Part shown: positions 54,128-62,886 of the stretch, in pieces
Layout: every line of letters begins with the position of its first letter
How positions within the stretch are numbered: the stretch's first letter is position 1
Assembly (NCBI GenBank): GCA_900469475.1
Contig: UBXG01000026.1
Span: 1 to 64,000, forward strand
Direction of reading: 5' to 3'
Length of the DNA stretch: 64,000 nucleotides
Source of the DNA: Hyphomicrobiales bacterium
GTDB lineage: Bacteria > Pseudomonadota > Alphaproteobacteria > Rhizobiales > Rhizobiaceae
Notes under the pieces: model-generated
Seen by the model: only the letters and a program-made list of their open reading frames with translations
What the model was told of the DNA's origin: nothing
The model's database searches: none
Made by a program: the position numbers and the translations under genes

Positions 54128-54148
54128 CGAACTTCCATTTGCATTCGG

Positions 54149-54907
54149 TTAGTGGCGCCGCCGGGCATCATCCAAGGAAATGACGGGCGAATAGCGATCG
54201 TCGCATTCATCACCCTCTCCCGCCAGATGTGCAAGCATCCTGGCCTTTAAAATGCGGATGGAATGGCGACCCGCAGGGCCGACGATACCCTTATTTGTCA
54301 ACCTCGTCATGGTTCGGGAAACTGTTTCGATCGTGAGACCCAGATAGTCGGCGATATCGAGACGGGTCATCGGAAGATCAACGATACTGCACGAGCGATC
54401 CTGTTCTCGTTTCCGCTGCAGCTGCCGCAGCAAGAAGCTGCAAAGCCGTTCTTCGGCATTTTTGCAGGATAGCAACACCATTTGATCCTGGGCTGCCGCC
54501 ATTTCGTCGCAGAGGCGGGCAAGAAGCAGCGGCCTCAGCTCCGGTGAACTGCCGACCGTATCCTCGAAGACCTTCCGGGAGAAACGGCGCAATCTGACAG
54601 GGGTTACGGCTTCGGCGCTATAGAGATAGTGATTTCTGAGCGAAACGCCGACAAGATCGCCAGGATAGAGGAAGCCTGTGATGACGCGCCTGCCGTCCGC
54701 CATGATCTTGAAAACGCGCAAAACCCCCTCCACAAGCTCAAAGAGATGTTTTGCCTGGTCGCCTTCGAAGAACAACGTTCCGCCGGCATCCAATTGCTCC
54801 AGTGGTTGCTTCGAGAACAGTGACTGAAGACAGATCGGTGCGGCATCGAAGGCAACAACAACCTCATTGTAACTCTGAGCGCGCTCAGCGCTATTTGCCG
54901 ACAACAT
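54149..54907 (-). CDS. fixK: CRP/FNR-family regulator, FixK-type
   Basis: A 252-residue transcription factor with a cyclic-nucleotide-like beta-roll (residues about 35-150) and a helix-turn-helix near residues 190-215, LDIADYLGLTIETVSRTMTRL. The E-x-x-S-R recognition helix is the form that reads TTGAT half-sites, so it should bind the FNR/FixK boxes of this island. The Cys cluster of Fnr/FnrN is absent (a lone Cys near residue 26), so it senses oxygen only through its expression. GAGAGGG precedes the ATG at 54907. A K-box-like site lies about 100 bases upstream, and hFixL follows in the same operon. Confidence 0.88.
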   Translation of the reverse strand: MLSANSAERAQSYNEVVVAFDAAPICLQSLFSKQPLEQLDAGGTLFFEGDQAKHLFELVEGVLRVFKIMADGRRVITGFLYPGDLVGVSLRNHYLYSAEAVTPVRLRRFSRKVFEDTVGSSPELRPLLLARLCDEMAAAQDQMVLLSCKNAEERLCSFLLRQLQRKREQDRSCSIVDLPMTRLDIADYLGLTIETVSRTMTRLTNKGIVGPAGRHSIRILKARMLAHLAGEGDECDDRYSPVISLDDARRRH

Positions 54908-55000
54908 GACAATCCCTCTCAAATGTTGTTCCAATGCCGGGCAGATTGATGCCTTCCGAGTGACAGCCGAATGCCACGCGTGTTAGAGATCGTGCAATTT

Positions 55001-55016
55001 TGTAACGGATTGTCAC
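55001..55016 (-). promoter_or_regulatory. K-box-like site upstream of fixK
   Basis: On the minus strand, GTGACA-ATCC-GTTACA, which is one base from the K-box GTTACA-N4-GTTACA that I recall as the FxkR target in R. etli. It lies between the divergent fixK and FxkR-like genes, about 100 bases before the fixK ATG. The match is from memory; a binding test would be decisive. Confidence 0.6.
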
Positions 55017-55049
55017 AGGTCGCAGCCCGTCTTTACCGGAACCCTTGCA

Positions 55050-55775
55050 ATGACCCTCGATCAGCAGCGGCGTGAACATCTTCTGGTCGTGGATGACGAC
55101 CCCAGAATCCGTCAGATGCTGACACGCTACTTCGAGGACGAAGGGTATGTCGTAAGCACGGCATCGAACGGCCCTGAGATGCGGGCGTCCCTGCAGCAAG
55201 AGAATTTCGATATCATCCTGTTGGACTGGGTCCTGCCCGGCGGTGAGGACGGTTTGGACCTTGCCCGCGAAATCCGCGGCCAGTCGGATATTCCGATCAT
55301 CATGCTGACTGGTCGCGACGATGTGGTCGACAGGATCGTGGGGATTGAAGTCGGCGCAGACGACTATATCGCCAAGCCCTTTCATCTGAGAGAAGTGCAT
55401 GCTCGCCTGAAGTCCATTCTTCGCCGCCGTCAGCCAGCGGCAAAAGCTCGGGAAAACGAACCTGGTGACGTGCTTCGTTTTGAAGGCTGGCAGCTCGATA
55501 TCGGCAAACGGCAGCTTCTATCACCGGACAAAAACGAAATCGAATTGACCACCGGCGAATTCGACATGCTGGTTATATTCGCACGCCATGCCGGGCGTGT
55601 GCTCAGCCGCGACTTCCTGATGGAGTCGACGCGAGGACGGAATCTGGAGGTGTACGATCGAACGATCGATGCCCAAATCGCGCGACTGCGTAAGAAGATC
55701 GAGGCCAACCCCACGCACCCGCAGTTGATCAAATCGATACGCGGTGTGGGCTACGTCTTCACCGCAAGGAGATAA
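55050..55775 (+). CDS. FxkR-like OmpR-family response regulator
   Basis: A 241-residue regulator with a receiver (DDD at 16-18, phospho-acceptor D in LLDWVLPGG, and IAKPF) and a winged helix ending KSIRGVGYVF. It is divergent from the fixK-hFixL operon, the arrangement known for fxkR. Unlike the other two OmpR-type regulators here it has no kinase gene next to it other than the hybrid hFixL across the gap, which supports FxkR identity. The probable target site is the K-box-like element at 55001. It is convergent with a GNAT-like gene. Confidence 0.83.
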   Translation: MTLDQQRREHLLVVDDDPRIRQMLTRYFEDEGYVVSTASNGPEMRASLQQENFDIILLDWVLPGGEDGLDLAREIRGQSDIPIIMLTGRDDVVDRIVGIEVGADDYIAKPFHLREVHARLKSILRRRQPAAKARENEPGDVLRFEGWQLDIGKRQLLSPDKNEIELTTGEFDMLVIFARHAGRVLSRDFLMESTRGRNLEVYDRTIDAQIARLRKKIEANPTHPQLIKSIRGVGYVFTARR

Positions 55776-55803
55776 AGGCGGCTTCGCTGCGAACGGATCC
55801 TCA

Positions 55804-56241
55804 TTAGTCCCTTTCGTTGCAGAACATCATAAGCCCATGATCCGATCGATAGACTCGCTCCTCGTTGTGCATCTGCTCCCAATTGCCCGGATTTTGATTC
55901 CAGAATCTGATTTGGTTGCACTTGAGTTCCCTAGCCCGCGATCGAATGCTCGCAAATAGGATTTGCGCAATGCCACGTTCATCAGCTGCACTTGCGACAA
56001 TCAGAAACGTAACGTCAAGCAGCCGCCCGACGGCGGGATGATCGCAGGGTCTATAGATGCTCAGACCCTGTATGTAACCTCGTGGGTTGACCGCGGCGAG
56101 GATTTCGTCCTTGCGGTTGGCGTCGGATGCCATCCGGCGCCATGCCACCATACCAAGGCTTGGAACTGCTGCCTGAACAAGAGGATAGGCTTGCACGATC
56201 TGATCCGGCCGCAGCGCGGCAATAACATAAGTGCCAGCCAT
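55804..56241 (-). CDS. GNAT-like protein
   Basis: A 145-residue protein with a GNAT-like pattern: YVIAALRPDQIVQAYPLVQA at the start, VTFLIVASAADERGIAQILFAS in the middle, where the acetyl-CoA loop would be (usual RxxG replaced by DERG), and IRFWNQNPGNWEQM at the end. Activity is uncertain. GGAGGGGG precedes the ATG at 56241. It lies 66 bases after a USP gene in the same direction and is probably driven by the same FNR/FixK box at 57209. Confidence 0.6.
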   Translation of the reverse strand: MAGTYVIAALRPDQIVQAYPLVQAAVPSLGMVAWRRMASDANRKDEILAAVNPRGYIQGLSIYRPCDHPAVGRLLDVTFLIVASAADERGIAQILFASIRSRARELKCNQIRFWNQNPGNWEQMHNEERVYRSDHGLMMFCNERD

Positions 56242-56307
56242 GCTTTCCCCCTCCAAGGATGCAAAGAGCAGGCCACGCCCATTGGCGGGGCCCTGGGCCA
56301 ATTGGTG

Positions 56308-57141
56308 TCAGCGTGTCATCATCAGGGGAACGGGTGTCTGCTCGAGCATCGAGCGGGTCGTCCCCCCGAAGATCCACTCGCGCACCCGCGAATGCCCGTA
56401 GGCGCCCATGACGATCAGTTCGGCGCCGATGTCGATCGCATGCTGACGCAGTACGTCCGCGACAGCGCGCCCGCCGCTGGGCAAGACATCCACCGAGACC
56501 CGAATTCCATGCCGTGCAAGGAATGCGGCGACATCCGCTCCCGGCTCCTCGCCGTTGCTACCGACGGTCGCGGACGGATCGACCATGGTGACACACACGC
56601 TGTCAGCGACCATCAGCTGCTCCATCGCTGCCCGCACGGCCATGCTTGCTTCGTTGCGAGAGTCCCAGGCAACCAGGACCGTTTTCGGGCGAAGAGAGGC
56701 CGCATGTCCCTTGGGCACAAGAAGGATCGGGGCCGGCGACCGAAACAGGGCTCCGTTCAAAATTTCCTGCCGCATGTCGTCATGAGCCAGAAAGCCGCCG
56801 CCGATCAGCGTCAGGTCGACATAGCGCGCCCGGTCTCCGATTTCATTCTCCGCCCATCCGTATTCGGTAAAGAGGCTGGTAACGTCGAACGAAATATCGT
56901 CAGCTTGCAGTATGGTCTTAGAGGCCGCGACCTTTCGACGAAGACCTTCCGTCTGACGCTCGCGCTCCTCGATCCATACCGTGGACGTCACTTCGCCATA
57001 TCCGCCAATCGGCGGCGCAGCGAGTGCCGTTACCAGCACGGACAAGTGGGCTTTCGCCTCCCGGCACAATTCGATCGCGGAATGCAGGTCAGCATCGTCT
57101 TGATCGACACCGATGACGCTCAAAATGGTCTTGGCTTGCAT
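56308..57141 (-). CDS. Universal stress protein, two-domain
   Basis: A 277-residue protein with two USP domains; the second has the ATP-type loop GAYGHSRVREWIFGGTTRS. It is the close paralogue of 18225-19058 (same length; shared NGEEPGAD, AAFLARHG). AGGAGGTG lies upstream of the ATG at 57141, and the full FNR/FixK box at 57209 is 74 bases upstream. It is divergent from ackA. Role by family: survival under energy limitation. Confidence 0.92.
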   Translation of the reverse strand: MQAKTILSVIGVDQDDADLHSAIELCREAKAHLSVLVTALAAPPIGGYGEVTSTVWIEERERQTEGLRRKVAASKTILQADDISFDVTSLFTEYGWAENEIGDRARYVDLTLIGGGFLAHDDMRQEILNGALFRSPAPILLVPKGHAASLRPKTVLVAWDSRNEASMAVRAAMEQLMVADSVCVTMVDPSATVGSNGEEPGADVAAFLARHGIRVSVDVLPSGGRAVADVLRQHAIDIGAELIVMGAYGHSRVREWIFGGTTRSMLEQTPVPLMMTR

Positions 57142-57208
57142 GGTCACACCTCCTGTTTGAACTCGTTGTTCGATGGGGCTGAGTTTAAGCACCAGGGCGC
57201 GCTGCGCC

Positions 57209-57222
57209 TTGATCTTGGTCAA
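57209..57222. promoter_or_regulatory. FNR/FixK box of the USP-GNAT operon
   Basis: TTGATCTTGGTCAA, full match, 74 bases before the USP ATG on the minus strand. Confidence 0.85.
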
Positions 57223-57260
57223 CACCACGGATCGAAGATCGATCGCGAGCGTCACACAGC

Positions 57261-57274
57261 TTGATATGGGTCAA
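57261..57274. promoter_or_regulatory. FNR/FixK box of ackA-xfp
   Basis: TTGATATGGGTCAA, full match, 148 bases before the ackA ATG. Its centre is 52 bases from the neighbouring box. Confidence 0.8.
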
Positions 57275-57415
57275 TGCAAAAGGCGGAAGCCAGCCTTAGA
57301 AGCGATGACAGTGTTCAAGCTCTCCGGATTGGGTGGAAACTCGGCGCAACATTCCATCGCAGCCGACTGTCTCGGCTTATCCTTGGGCAGCTGATTTCCA
57401 ACCGAAGGAACCATC

Positions 57416-58600
57416 ATGACTGACGCCAAGTTGCTGCTCACATTCAATGCGGGCTCGTCAACGCTCAAGATCGGTTTATTCCAATGTGATGTGAACGGTG
57501 CACATCGCATCGGCAAGGGTTTGGTCGACTTCAGCAGGCACCCGCTGTCGCTTCATCTGACGGAGGGACCGGCAGTCCTCGACAGGTTTCTACACGCCGA
57601 AGGCGGGGAGGATCTGCGCGATGTCATCGCCGAAACATTCGAAACACTCGGCAGGCATTTCAACATGGATGCCGTGCGGGTCGTCGGTCATCGTGTCGTG
57701 CATGGCGGCGAGCGGTTCGTCGGTCCTATTCGCCTCGACGAGACTAGCATCGGCGATATAGACCAGTTGACCGCGCTCGCGCCCTTGCACCAGCCTCAGG
57801 CGCTCCGCCTGATCCGTGCAGTCAAACATCTACGACCGACGCTCGCACAGACGGCCTCCTTCGATACAGCCTTCCACGCAACCCAAAGCGATCTAGTTCG
57901 CCGATTTGCCTTGCCCCGCGCACTCCACGATCAGGGGATCAAGCGCTACGGCTTTCATGGTCTCTCCCATGCTTTCATCGCCGCGGAACTACGGGTGCGC
58001 GCACCGAAGGTGGCCGCGGGTAAGGTGATTGTCGCGCATCTTGGCAGCGGTGCCAGCCTCTGTGCTCTCAATGGCGGCGAAAGTCGTGATTGCAGCATGG
58101 GGTTTTCAACGCTCGACGGCATACCGATGGCAACGCGCTGCGGCGCTCTCGATCCCGGCGTGCTGTTGCATCTTCTCGGGCCGAAAGGCCGAACGCTGCG
58201 CAACCTTGAGGAGATGCTCTATCATCGCTCCGGCCTGCTCGGCGTTTCGGGCATTAGCGGCGACACGCGCGATCTGCTGAAGGACGGGCGCATCGAGGCG
58301 CGCGAAGCGATCGATCTCCTTGCCTTGCGCATTGCGGGGGAAATCGGCCGCATGACCGCGACGCTTGGCGGCCTGGACGGCATCGTTTTCACCGCCGGGA
58401 TCGGCGAGCATCAGCCGGAAATCCGTGCAGCGATCTGCGAACGCCTGCAATGGTTGGGCGTCACCCTCGACGATAATGCGAACACCACCAGCGCGCCCAT
58501 CATCAGCACATCGGCAAGCTCTGTCACTGCATTCGTTATTCCAACGGACGAGGAACAGATCATCGCCAATGAAGCCCTGTCGATTCTGGCAAGCGAGTGA
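57416..58600 (+). CDS. ackA: Acetate kinase
   Basis: A 394-residue kinase of the ASKHA fold that makes ATP and acetate from acetyl phosphate. Family motifs are LLTFNAGSSTLKIGLF at the start, HRVVHGGERF, GFHGLSH, VAHLGSGASL and the FTAGIGEH near residue 327. It works with the phosphoketolase encoded 70 bases downstream, whose product is acetyl phosphate, so the two form a short ATP-yielding route from pentose phosphates. ATG at 57416 after GAAGGAA. A FNR/FixK box lies upstream. Confidence 0.95.
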   Translation: MTDAKLLLTFNAGSSTLKIGLFQCDVNGAHRIGKGLVDFSRHPLSLHLTEGPAVLDRFLHAEGGEDLRDVIAETFETLGRHFNMDAVRVVGHRVVHGGERFVGPIRLDETSIGDIDQLTALAPLHQPQALRLIRAVKHLRPTLAQTASFDTAFHATQSDLVRRFALPRALHDQGIKRYGFHGLSHAFIAAELRVRAPKVAAGKVIVAHLGSGASLCALNGGESRDCSMGFSTLDGIPMATRCGALDPGVLLHLLGPKGRTLRNLEEMLYHRSGLLGVSGISGDTRDLLKDGRIEAREAIDLLALRIAGEIGRMTATLGGLDGIVFTAGIGEHQPEIRAAICERLQWLGVTLDDNANTTSAPIISTSASSVTAFVIPTDEEQIIANEALSILASE

Positions 58601-58638
58601 TCCAGATCACCAGCCTATCGCGTCGCTCGCGGTAGGCT
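58597..58638 (+). promoter_or_regulatory. Palindrome and hairpin between ackA and xfp
   Basis: GTGATCCAGATCAC (58597-58610) overlaps the ackA stop and matches a CRP-like GTGA-N6-TCAC core. It is followed by AGCCTATCGCG-TCGCT-CGCGGTAGGCT (58612-58638), an 11-bp stem with one T-G wobble and a 5-base loop, without a T-run. It may adjust xfp levels relative to ackA. Confidence 0.4.
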
Positions 58639-58670
58639 GACGAACGACCATATTGAATTGGAGCAACCAC

Positions 58671-61085
58671 ATGGACAAGCAGCCAACCGCAACTTTCGCG
58701 CATCCACTCGACGCCGCCGAACTCGACCTCATCGACCGCTATTGGCGCGCCGCTAATTACCTCTCGGTCGGCCAGATTTACCTACTGGACAATCCGCTGC
58801 TGCGTGAGCCGCTGCAGGCCGGGCATATCAAACCGCGCCTGCTTGGCCACTGGGGTACGACACCAGGGCTCAACTTCATCTACGCCCACCTCAACCGGAT
58901 CATCCGCGATCGCGATCTCGATATCATCTATATTTGCGGGCCTGGCCATGGCGGCCCCGGCATGGTCGCCAACACCTATCTCGAAGGCACCTATAGCGAA
59001 ATCTATCCGGACATTTCAGAAGATGCGGACGGCATGCGCAAACTGTTCCGTCAGTTTTCCTTTCCCGGTGGCATTCCCAGCCACGCCGCCCCCGAAACAC
59101 CGGGATCGATCCATGAGGGCGGCGAACTTGGCTATGCATTGGTGCATGCCTATGGCGCCGTCCTCGACAATCCCGATCTGATCGCCGCCTGTGTCGTCGG
59201 CGACGGCGAAGCCGAAACGGGTCCGCTGGCCGCAAGCTGGCATTCCAACAAGTTTCTCAATCCGGGCCGCGACGGCGCGGTATTGCCGATCCTGCATCTC
59301 AACGGCTACAAGATCGCCAATCCGACCGTCCTTGGCCGCGACACCGACGAGGATCTGCGTCACCTCTTCATCGGCTATGGCTACGAACCGTTCTTCGTCG
59401 AAGGTTCCGACCCGCATCAGATGCATCAGGCGATGGCCGCGACCTTTGAACACGTCTTCGACCGCATTCGCGCCATCCAGACTGAGGCCCGCACCGGCGC
59501 GCCCGGCAATTTCTGCCCACGCTGGCCGATGATCGTGTTCAGAAGCCCGAAGGGCTGGACGGGGCCGAAAGAAGTTGACGGAAAGAAAGTCGAGGGTTTT
59601 TGGCGGGCGCATCAGGTGCCGGTTTCCAACTGCCACGAGAACCCTAGCCATCGAAAAATCTTGGAAGATTGGATGCGGAGCTACGACCCTGAGGTCCTAT
59701 TTGATATCGACGGGCACTTGAAAGAGGAATTATGTGCACTGGCGCCGAAAGGAAAACGCCGCATGGGCGCCAATCCACATGCCAATGGCGGGCTGCTGCG
59801 CCGTGAACTCGTTGTGCCCGATCTTCGCAACTATGAGGTTGCCGTCGAAGAGCGTGGTAGAACAATGGCTCAATCGACCGAGGTCCTTGGCCATTATCTT
59901 CGCGACATCCTGACCCTGAATGCGAATCACGCCAATTTCCGCATCTTCGGCCCAGACGAGACGGAATCCAACCGTCTCGGTAGCGTCTTTGAAGTGACCG
60001 ACCGTGTCTGGATGGAGGAGATAAAACCCTATGACGTCAGCCTTGCCCGAGACGGTCGGGTCATGGAGGTCCTCAGCGAGCATCTATGCCAAGGATGGCT
60101 GGAAGGTTATCTGTTGACCGGGCGTCATGGTCTGTTCTCCTGCTATGAAGCCTTCATCCACATTGTCGATTCCATGTTCAATCAGCACGCCAAATGGCTG
60201 AAGGTGACGCGCGAACTGCCATGGCGCAAACCGATTTCCTCGCTGAACTACCTTTTGACATCGCACGTTTGGCGACAGGACCATAATGGCTTCAGCCACC
60301 AGGATCCGGGGTTCATCGATGTTGTTGCCAACAAAAGAGCCGACACCGTGCGCATCTACTTGCCGCCGGATGCCAATACGCTGTTATGGACTGGCGACCA
60401 TTGCCTGAAAACCTATGACCGCATCAACGTGATTGTCGCCGGCAAACAACCGGAGCTGCAATGGCTGTCGATGGATGAAGCGGTGAAGCATTGCGAAGCC
60501 GGCATCGGCCTTTGGAAATGGGCCTGCAACGAACAAAGTGCAGTTGAACCGGATGTCGTCATGGCCTGCGCCGGCGATGTCCCTACCATGGAGACGCTCG
60601 CCGCCGTCGACCTTCTCCGCCAGAATATTCCGGAACTATCGATCCGCGTGGTCAACGTTGTCGACCTGATGGCGCTGCAATCGAGGGAGCAACATCCGCA
60701 TGGTCTCGCCGACGAAATCTTCGACAGCTTGTTCACACCGGACAGGCCGGTGATCTTCGCCTATCATGGCTATCCCTACCTGATCCACCGCCTCACCTAC
60801 CGGCGCACTAACCACCGCAACTTCCATGTCCGCGGCTTCATCGAGGAAGGAACGACGACAACCCCTTTCGACATGACAGTTCTCAACGAACTCGATCGCT
60901 ACCATCTTGCCATCGAAGCGATCGAGCGCGTGCCGGGTCTCAAGGAAAAGGCGCCCGATGTGATCAAGCTGTTCCGCGACAAGCTCGAAGAACACGGTCG
61001 CTACATTCGCCAATACGGTGAGGACATGCCGGAAATCAGCAATTGGAAATGGCCCTATGGCGACAATGGGGATCGTTTGTCCTGA
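58671..61085 (+). CDS. xfp: Phosphoketolase
   Basis: An 804-residue thiamine diphosphate enzyme that splits xylulose 5-phosphate or fructose 6-phosphate with phosphate into acetyl phosphate and an aldose phosphate. Motifs: PGHGGPGMVANTYLEGTYSE, GDGEAETGPLAASWHSNKF, LGHYLRDI and the late RRTNHRNFHVRGF. The length matches bacterial Xfp (about 790-825). Whether it prefers xylulose or fructose phosphate cannot be told from these motifs. ATG at 58671 is chosen over an upstream TTG. It is cotranscribed with ackA and gives rhizobia a way to make ATP and recycle sugar phosphates under hypoxia. Confidence 0.95.
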   Translation: MDKQPTATFAHPLDAAELDLIDRYWRAANYLSVGQIYLLDNPLLREPLQAGHIKPRLLGHWGTTPGLNFIYAHLNRIIRDRDLDIIYICGPGHGGPGMVANTYLEGTYSEIYPDISEDADGMRKLFRQFSFPGGIPSHAAPETPGSIHEGGELGYALVHAYGAVLDNPDLIAACVVGDGEAETGPLAASWHSNKFLNPGRDGAVLPILHLNGYKIANPTVLGRDTDEDLRHLFIGYGYEPFFVEGSDPHQMHQAMAATFEHVFDRIRAIQTEARTGAPGNFCPRWPMIVFRSPKGWTGPKEVDGKKVEGFWRAHQVPVSNCHENPSHRKILEDWMRSYDPEVLFDIDGHLKEELCALAPKGKRRMGANPHANGGLLRRELVVPDLRNYEVAVEERGRTMAQSTEVLGHYLRDILTLNANHANFRIFGPDETESNRLGSVFEVTDRVWMEEIKPYDVSLARDGRVMEVLSEHLCQGWLEGYLLTGRHGLFSCYEAFIHIVDSMFNQHAKWLKVTRELPWRKPISSLNYLLTSHVWRQDHNGFSHQDPGFIDVVANKRADTVRIYLPPDANTLLWTGDHCLKTYDRINVIVAGKQPELQWLSMDEAVKHCEAGIGLWKWACNEQSAVEPDVVMACAGDVPTMETLAAVDLLRQNIPELSIRVVNVVDLMALQSREQHPHGLADEIFDSLFTPDRPVIFAYHGYPYLIHRLTYRRTNHRNFHVRGFIEEGTTTTPFDMTVLNELDRYHLAIEAIERVPGLKEKAPDVIKLFRDKLEEHGRYIRQYGEDMPEISNWKWPYGDNGDRLS

Positions 61086-61251
61086 AGTAATGCTTCATCA
61101 AGGGACTGAGACTGGGACCGGCTCCAGCGCGGCGGGTGACATTGTCGTAAGCATTATAAGGTCAAGCCGATCCTGATCCAGCGCACATATGCCATAGCCT
61201 CATCAGGATTGCGGAACCGATGGCACCGCAATCCTGAAAGCCATCTGTGGA
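61086..61251. other. Short spacer after xfp
   Basis: Nothing recognisable apart from TGAAG-taatg-CTTCA right at the xfp stop; no T-run follows, so it is not a clear terminator. Confidence 0.3.
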
Positions 61252-61544
61252 TCAGAATGCCGCGTCGATGTCGACCACGCCGATCAGCTTGTGATTGACG
61301 AACTCCTTGATGCCCAGATCCAGCAATTCTCGACCGTAAGCAATTTTGGGTGAGCTTCGAGATCTTTTCGCAGGATGTGCGCTGCGCTTTGCATCACCTT
61401 GGCGCGTCCGGCGAATGCGGTTTCTTTCCAGAACGGGAACGTGACGTGGGCACGCTCGATGGCCAGCTTGACTTCGGCGTCGGTGGCGTTCGGAAACGTC
61501 TTCAGCACTTCGCCGGTATAAGGGTCTGTTGTCGTGTATGACAT
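61252..61544 (-). pseudogene. Aldehyde dehydrogenase with large internal deletion
   Basis: The minus strand from ATG 61544 encodes a succinate-semialdehyde/aldehyde dehydrogenase start: SYTTTDPYTGEVLKTFPNAT, then RAKVMQSAAHILRKDLEAH. After about 70 residues it jumps, with a frame change, to the very end of such an enzyme: YGRELLDLGIKEFVNHKLI to a stop at 61252-61254. Roughly 360 of 460 residues, including the catalytic Cys and Glu, are gone. The remnant is therefore non-functional. Confidence 0.85.
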
Positions 61545-61640
61545 GCTGGCTTCCGTGCTCGTCGCGCGAGGGCCTTGGAACTCAAATACGATCTACTAGG
61601 CCTATTCGAACGAGGCGGTCATCGGACTGAATATCGAACC

Positions 61641-61654
61641 TTGATCTATGTCAT
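61641..61654. promoter_or_regulatory. FNR/FixK-like box of the second alcohol dehydrogenase (one mismatch)
   Basis: TTGATCTATGTCAT, 13 of 14 positions, centred 73 bases before the ATG at 61720, the common spacing here. Confidence 0.55.
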
Positions 61655-61719
61655 GGCAGGCGTTGCCCGTGCGCCTAGTCTCACCTCATCAATGTCGAAA
61701 CGGATGAAAGAGACGGATC

Positions 61720-62802
61720 ATGATCGCAAAGACGATGATGGCGGCAGTCGTGCGCCAGTTTGGAGAGCCGCTAGCGATTGAGAGCGTGCCTGTGCCGGTT
61801 CCCGGACCCGGCGAGCTTCTCGTCAAGGTGATTGCCTGCGGTGTTTGCCATACAGACCTCCACGCCGCGGACGGCGATTGGCCGGTGAAACCGTCACCAC
61901 CGTTCATCCCCGGTCATGAAGTCGCCGGCGTCGTAGCGGCGCTTGGTCCGGGCGTTACGGATTTCAGTGAGGGCGATCCGGTGGGCATCGCCTGGCTGCA
62001 TGACGCCTGCATGCGGTGCGAATATTGTGAAGCAGGCTGGGAAACCTTGTGTGAGCACCAGCATGACACCGGCTACAGCTGCGACGGCGGCTTTGCGGAA
62101 TATGTCATCGCCTCGGCGGCTTTCACCGCAAGGCTTCCAGCTAACGTTGATTTTGCGCAGATCGCGCCGATCTTGTGCGCCGGCGTCACCACCTACAAAG
62201 GACTGAAGGAAACCGAGGCCCGTCCGGGCGAATGGGTGGCAATTTCCGGCATCGGTGGCCTCGGCCATGTCGCGATCCAATATGCCAAGGCGATGGGACT
62301 TAAGATCGTGGCACTCGATGTCACACCGGAGAAGCTCGCTTTGGCGCTTACGACCGGTGCCGATGTCGCGATCGACGCTCGGTCGCCTGAGGCAATAGCC
62401 GACGTCCTTAAGGCGACTAACGGTGGCGCCCACGGCGTTTTGGTGACGGCCGTCTCGCCTCCTGCCTTCTCCCAGGCACTCCATATGGTCCGCCGCAAAG
62501 GCACAGTCGCCCTCGTCGGCCTGCCGCCGGGAGAATTTCCGACGCCGATCTTCGACGTCGTGCTCAAGCGCATCACTTTGCGAGGCTCGATCGTCGGGAC
62601 GCGCCGCGATCTCGACGAGGCCATCGCCTTTGCGGTCGACGGCAATGTCAAGGCGGAAATAACCAAGGCACCGCTGAGCGACATCAACTCGATCTTCGCC
62701 AAGCTCAAGGCAGGCAAGATCGAGGGACGGATTGTTCTGGATTTCACCATGCCGATCACCGCGTCGCAGCAGAAAGAGCAAGAGGCGCCGGTCGAGGGCT
62801 GA
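61720..62802 (+). CDS. adhA: Zinc-dependent alcohol dehydrogenase, AdhA/AdhP type
   Basis: A 360-residue medium-chain dehydrogenase. It has GVCHTDLHAADGDW (catalytic zinc Cys and the proton-relay His), GHE, structural zinc cysteines in CMRCEYCEAGWETLC, and NAD motif GIGGLGHVA. It most resembles bacterial AdhA/AdhP ethanol dehydrogenases (about 340 residues) with a 15-20-residue polar tail. It would reduce acetaldehyde with NADH to ethanol, regenerating NAD+. The start may be at 61720 or at the second ATG 61735. A one-mismatch FNR/FixK box lies upstream. Confidence 0.92.
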   Translation: MIAKTMMAAVVRQFGEPLAIESVPVPVPGPGELLVKVIACGVCHTDLHAADGDWPVKPSPPFIPGHEVAGVVAALGPGVTDFSEGDPVGIAWLHDACMRCEYCEAGWETLCEHQHDTGYSCDGGFAEYVIASAAFTARLPANVDFAQIAPILCAGVTTYKGLKETEARPGEWVAISGIGGLGHVAIQYAKAMGLKIVALDVTPEKLALALTTGADVAIDARSPEAIADVLKATNGGAHGVLVTAVSPPAFSQALHMVRRKGTVALVGLPPGEFPTPIFDVVLKRITLRGSIVGTRRDLDEAIAFAVDGNVKAEITKAPLSDINSIFAKLKAGKIEGRIVLDFTMPITASQQKEQEAPVEG

Positions 62803-62886
62803 GCATTCGCCACCGACCAGGCAGTCCAAAGCAAGCCGGCGTAGCGCTAAGGCAAGCGAAAATCGCAGGGCAGAGCCTGATCTAAT

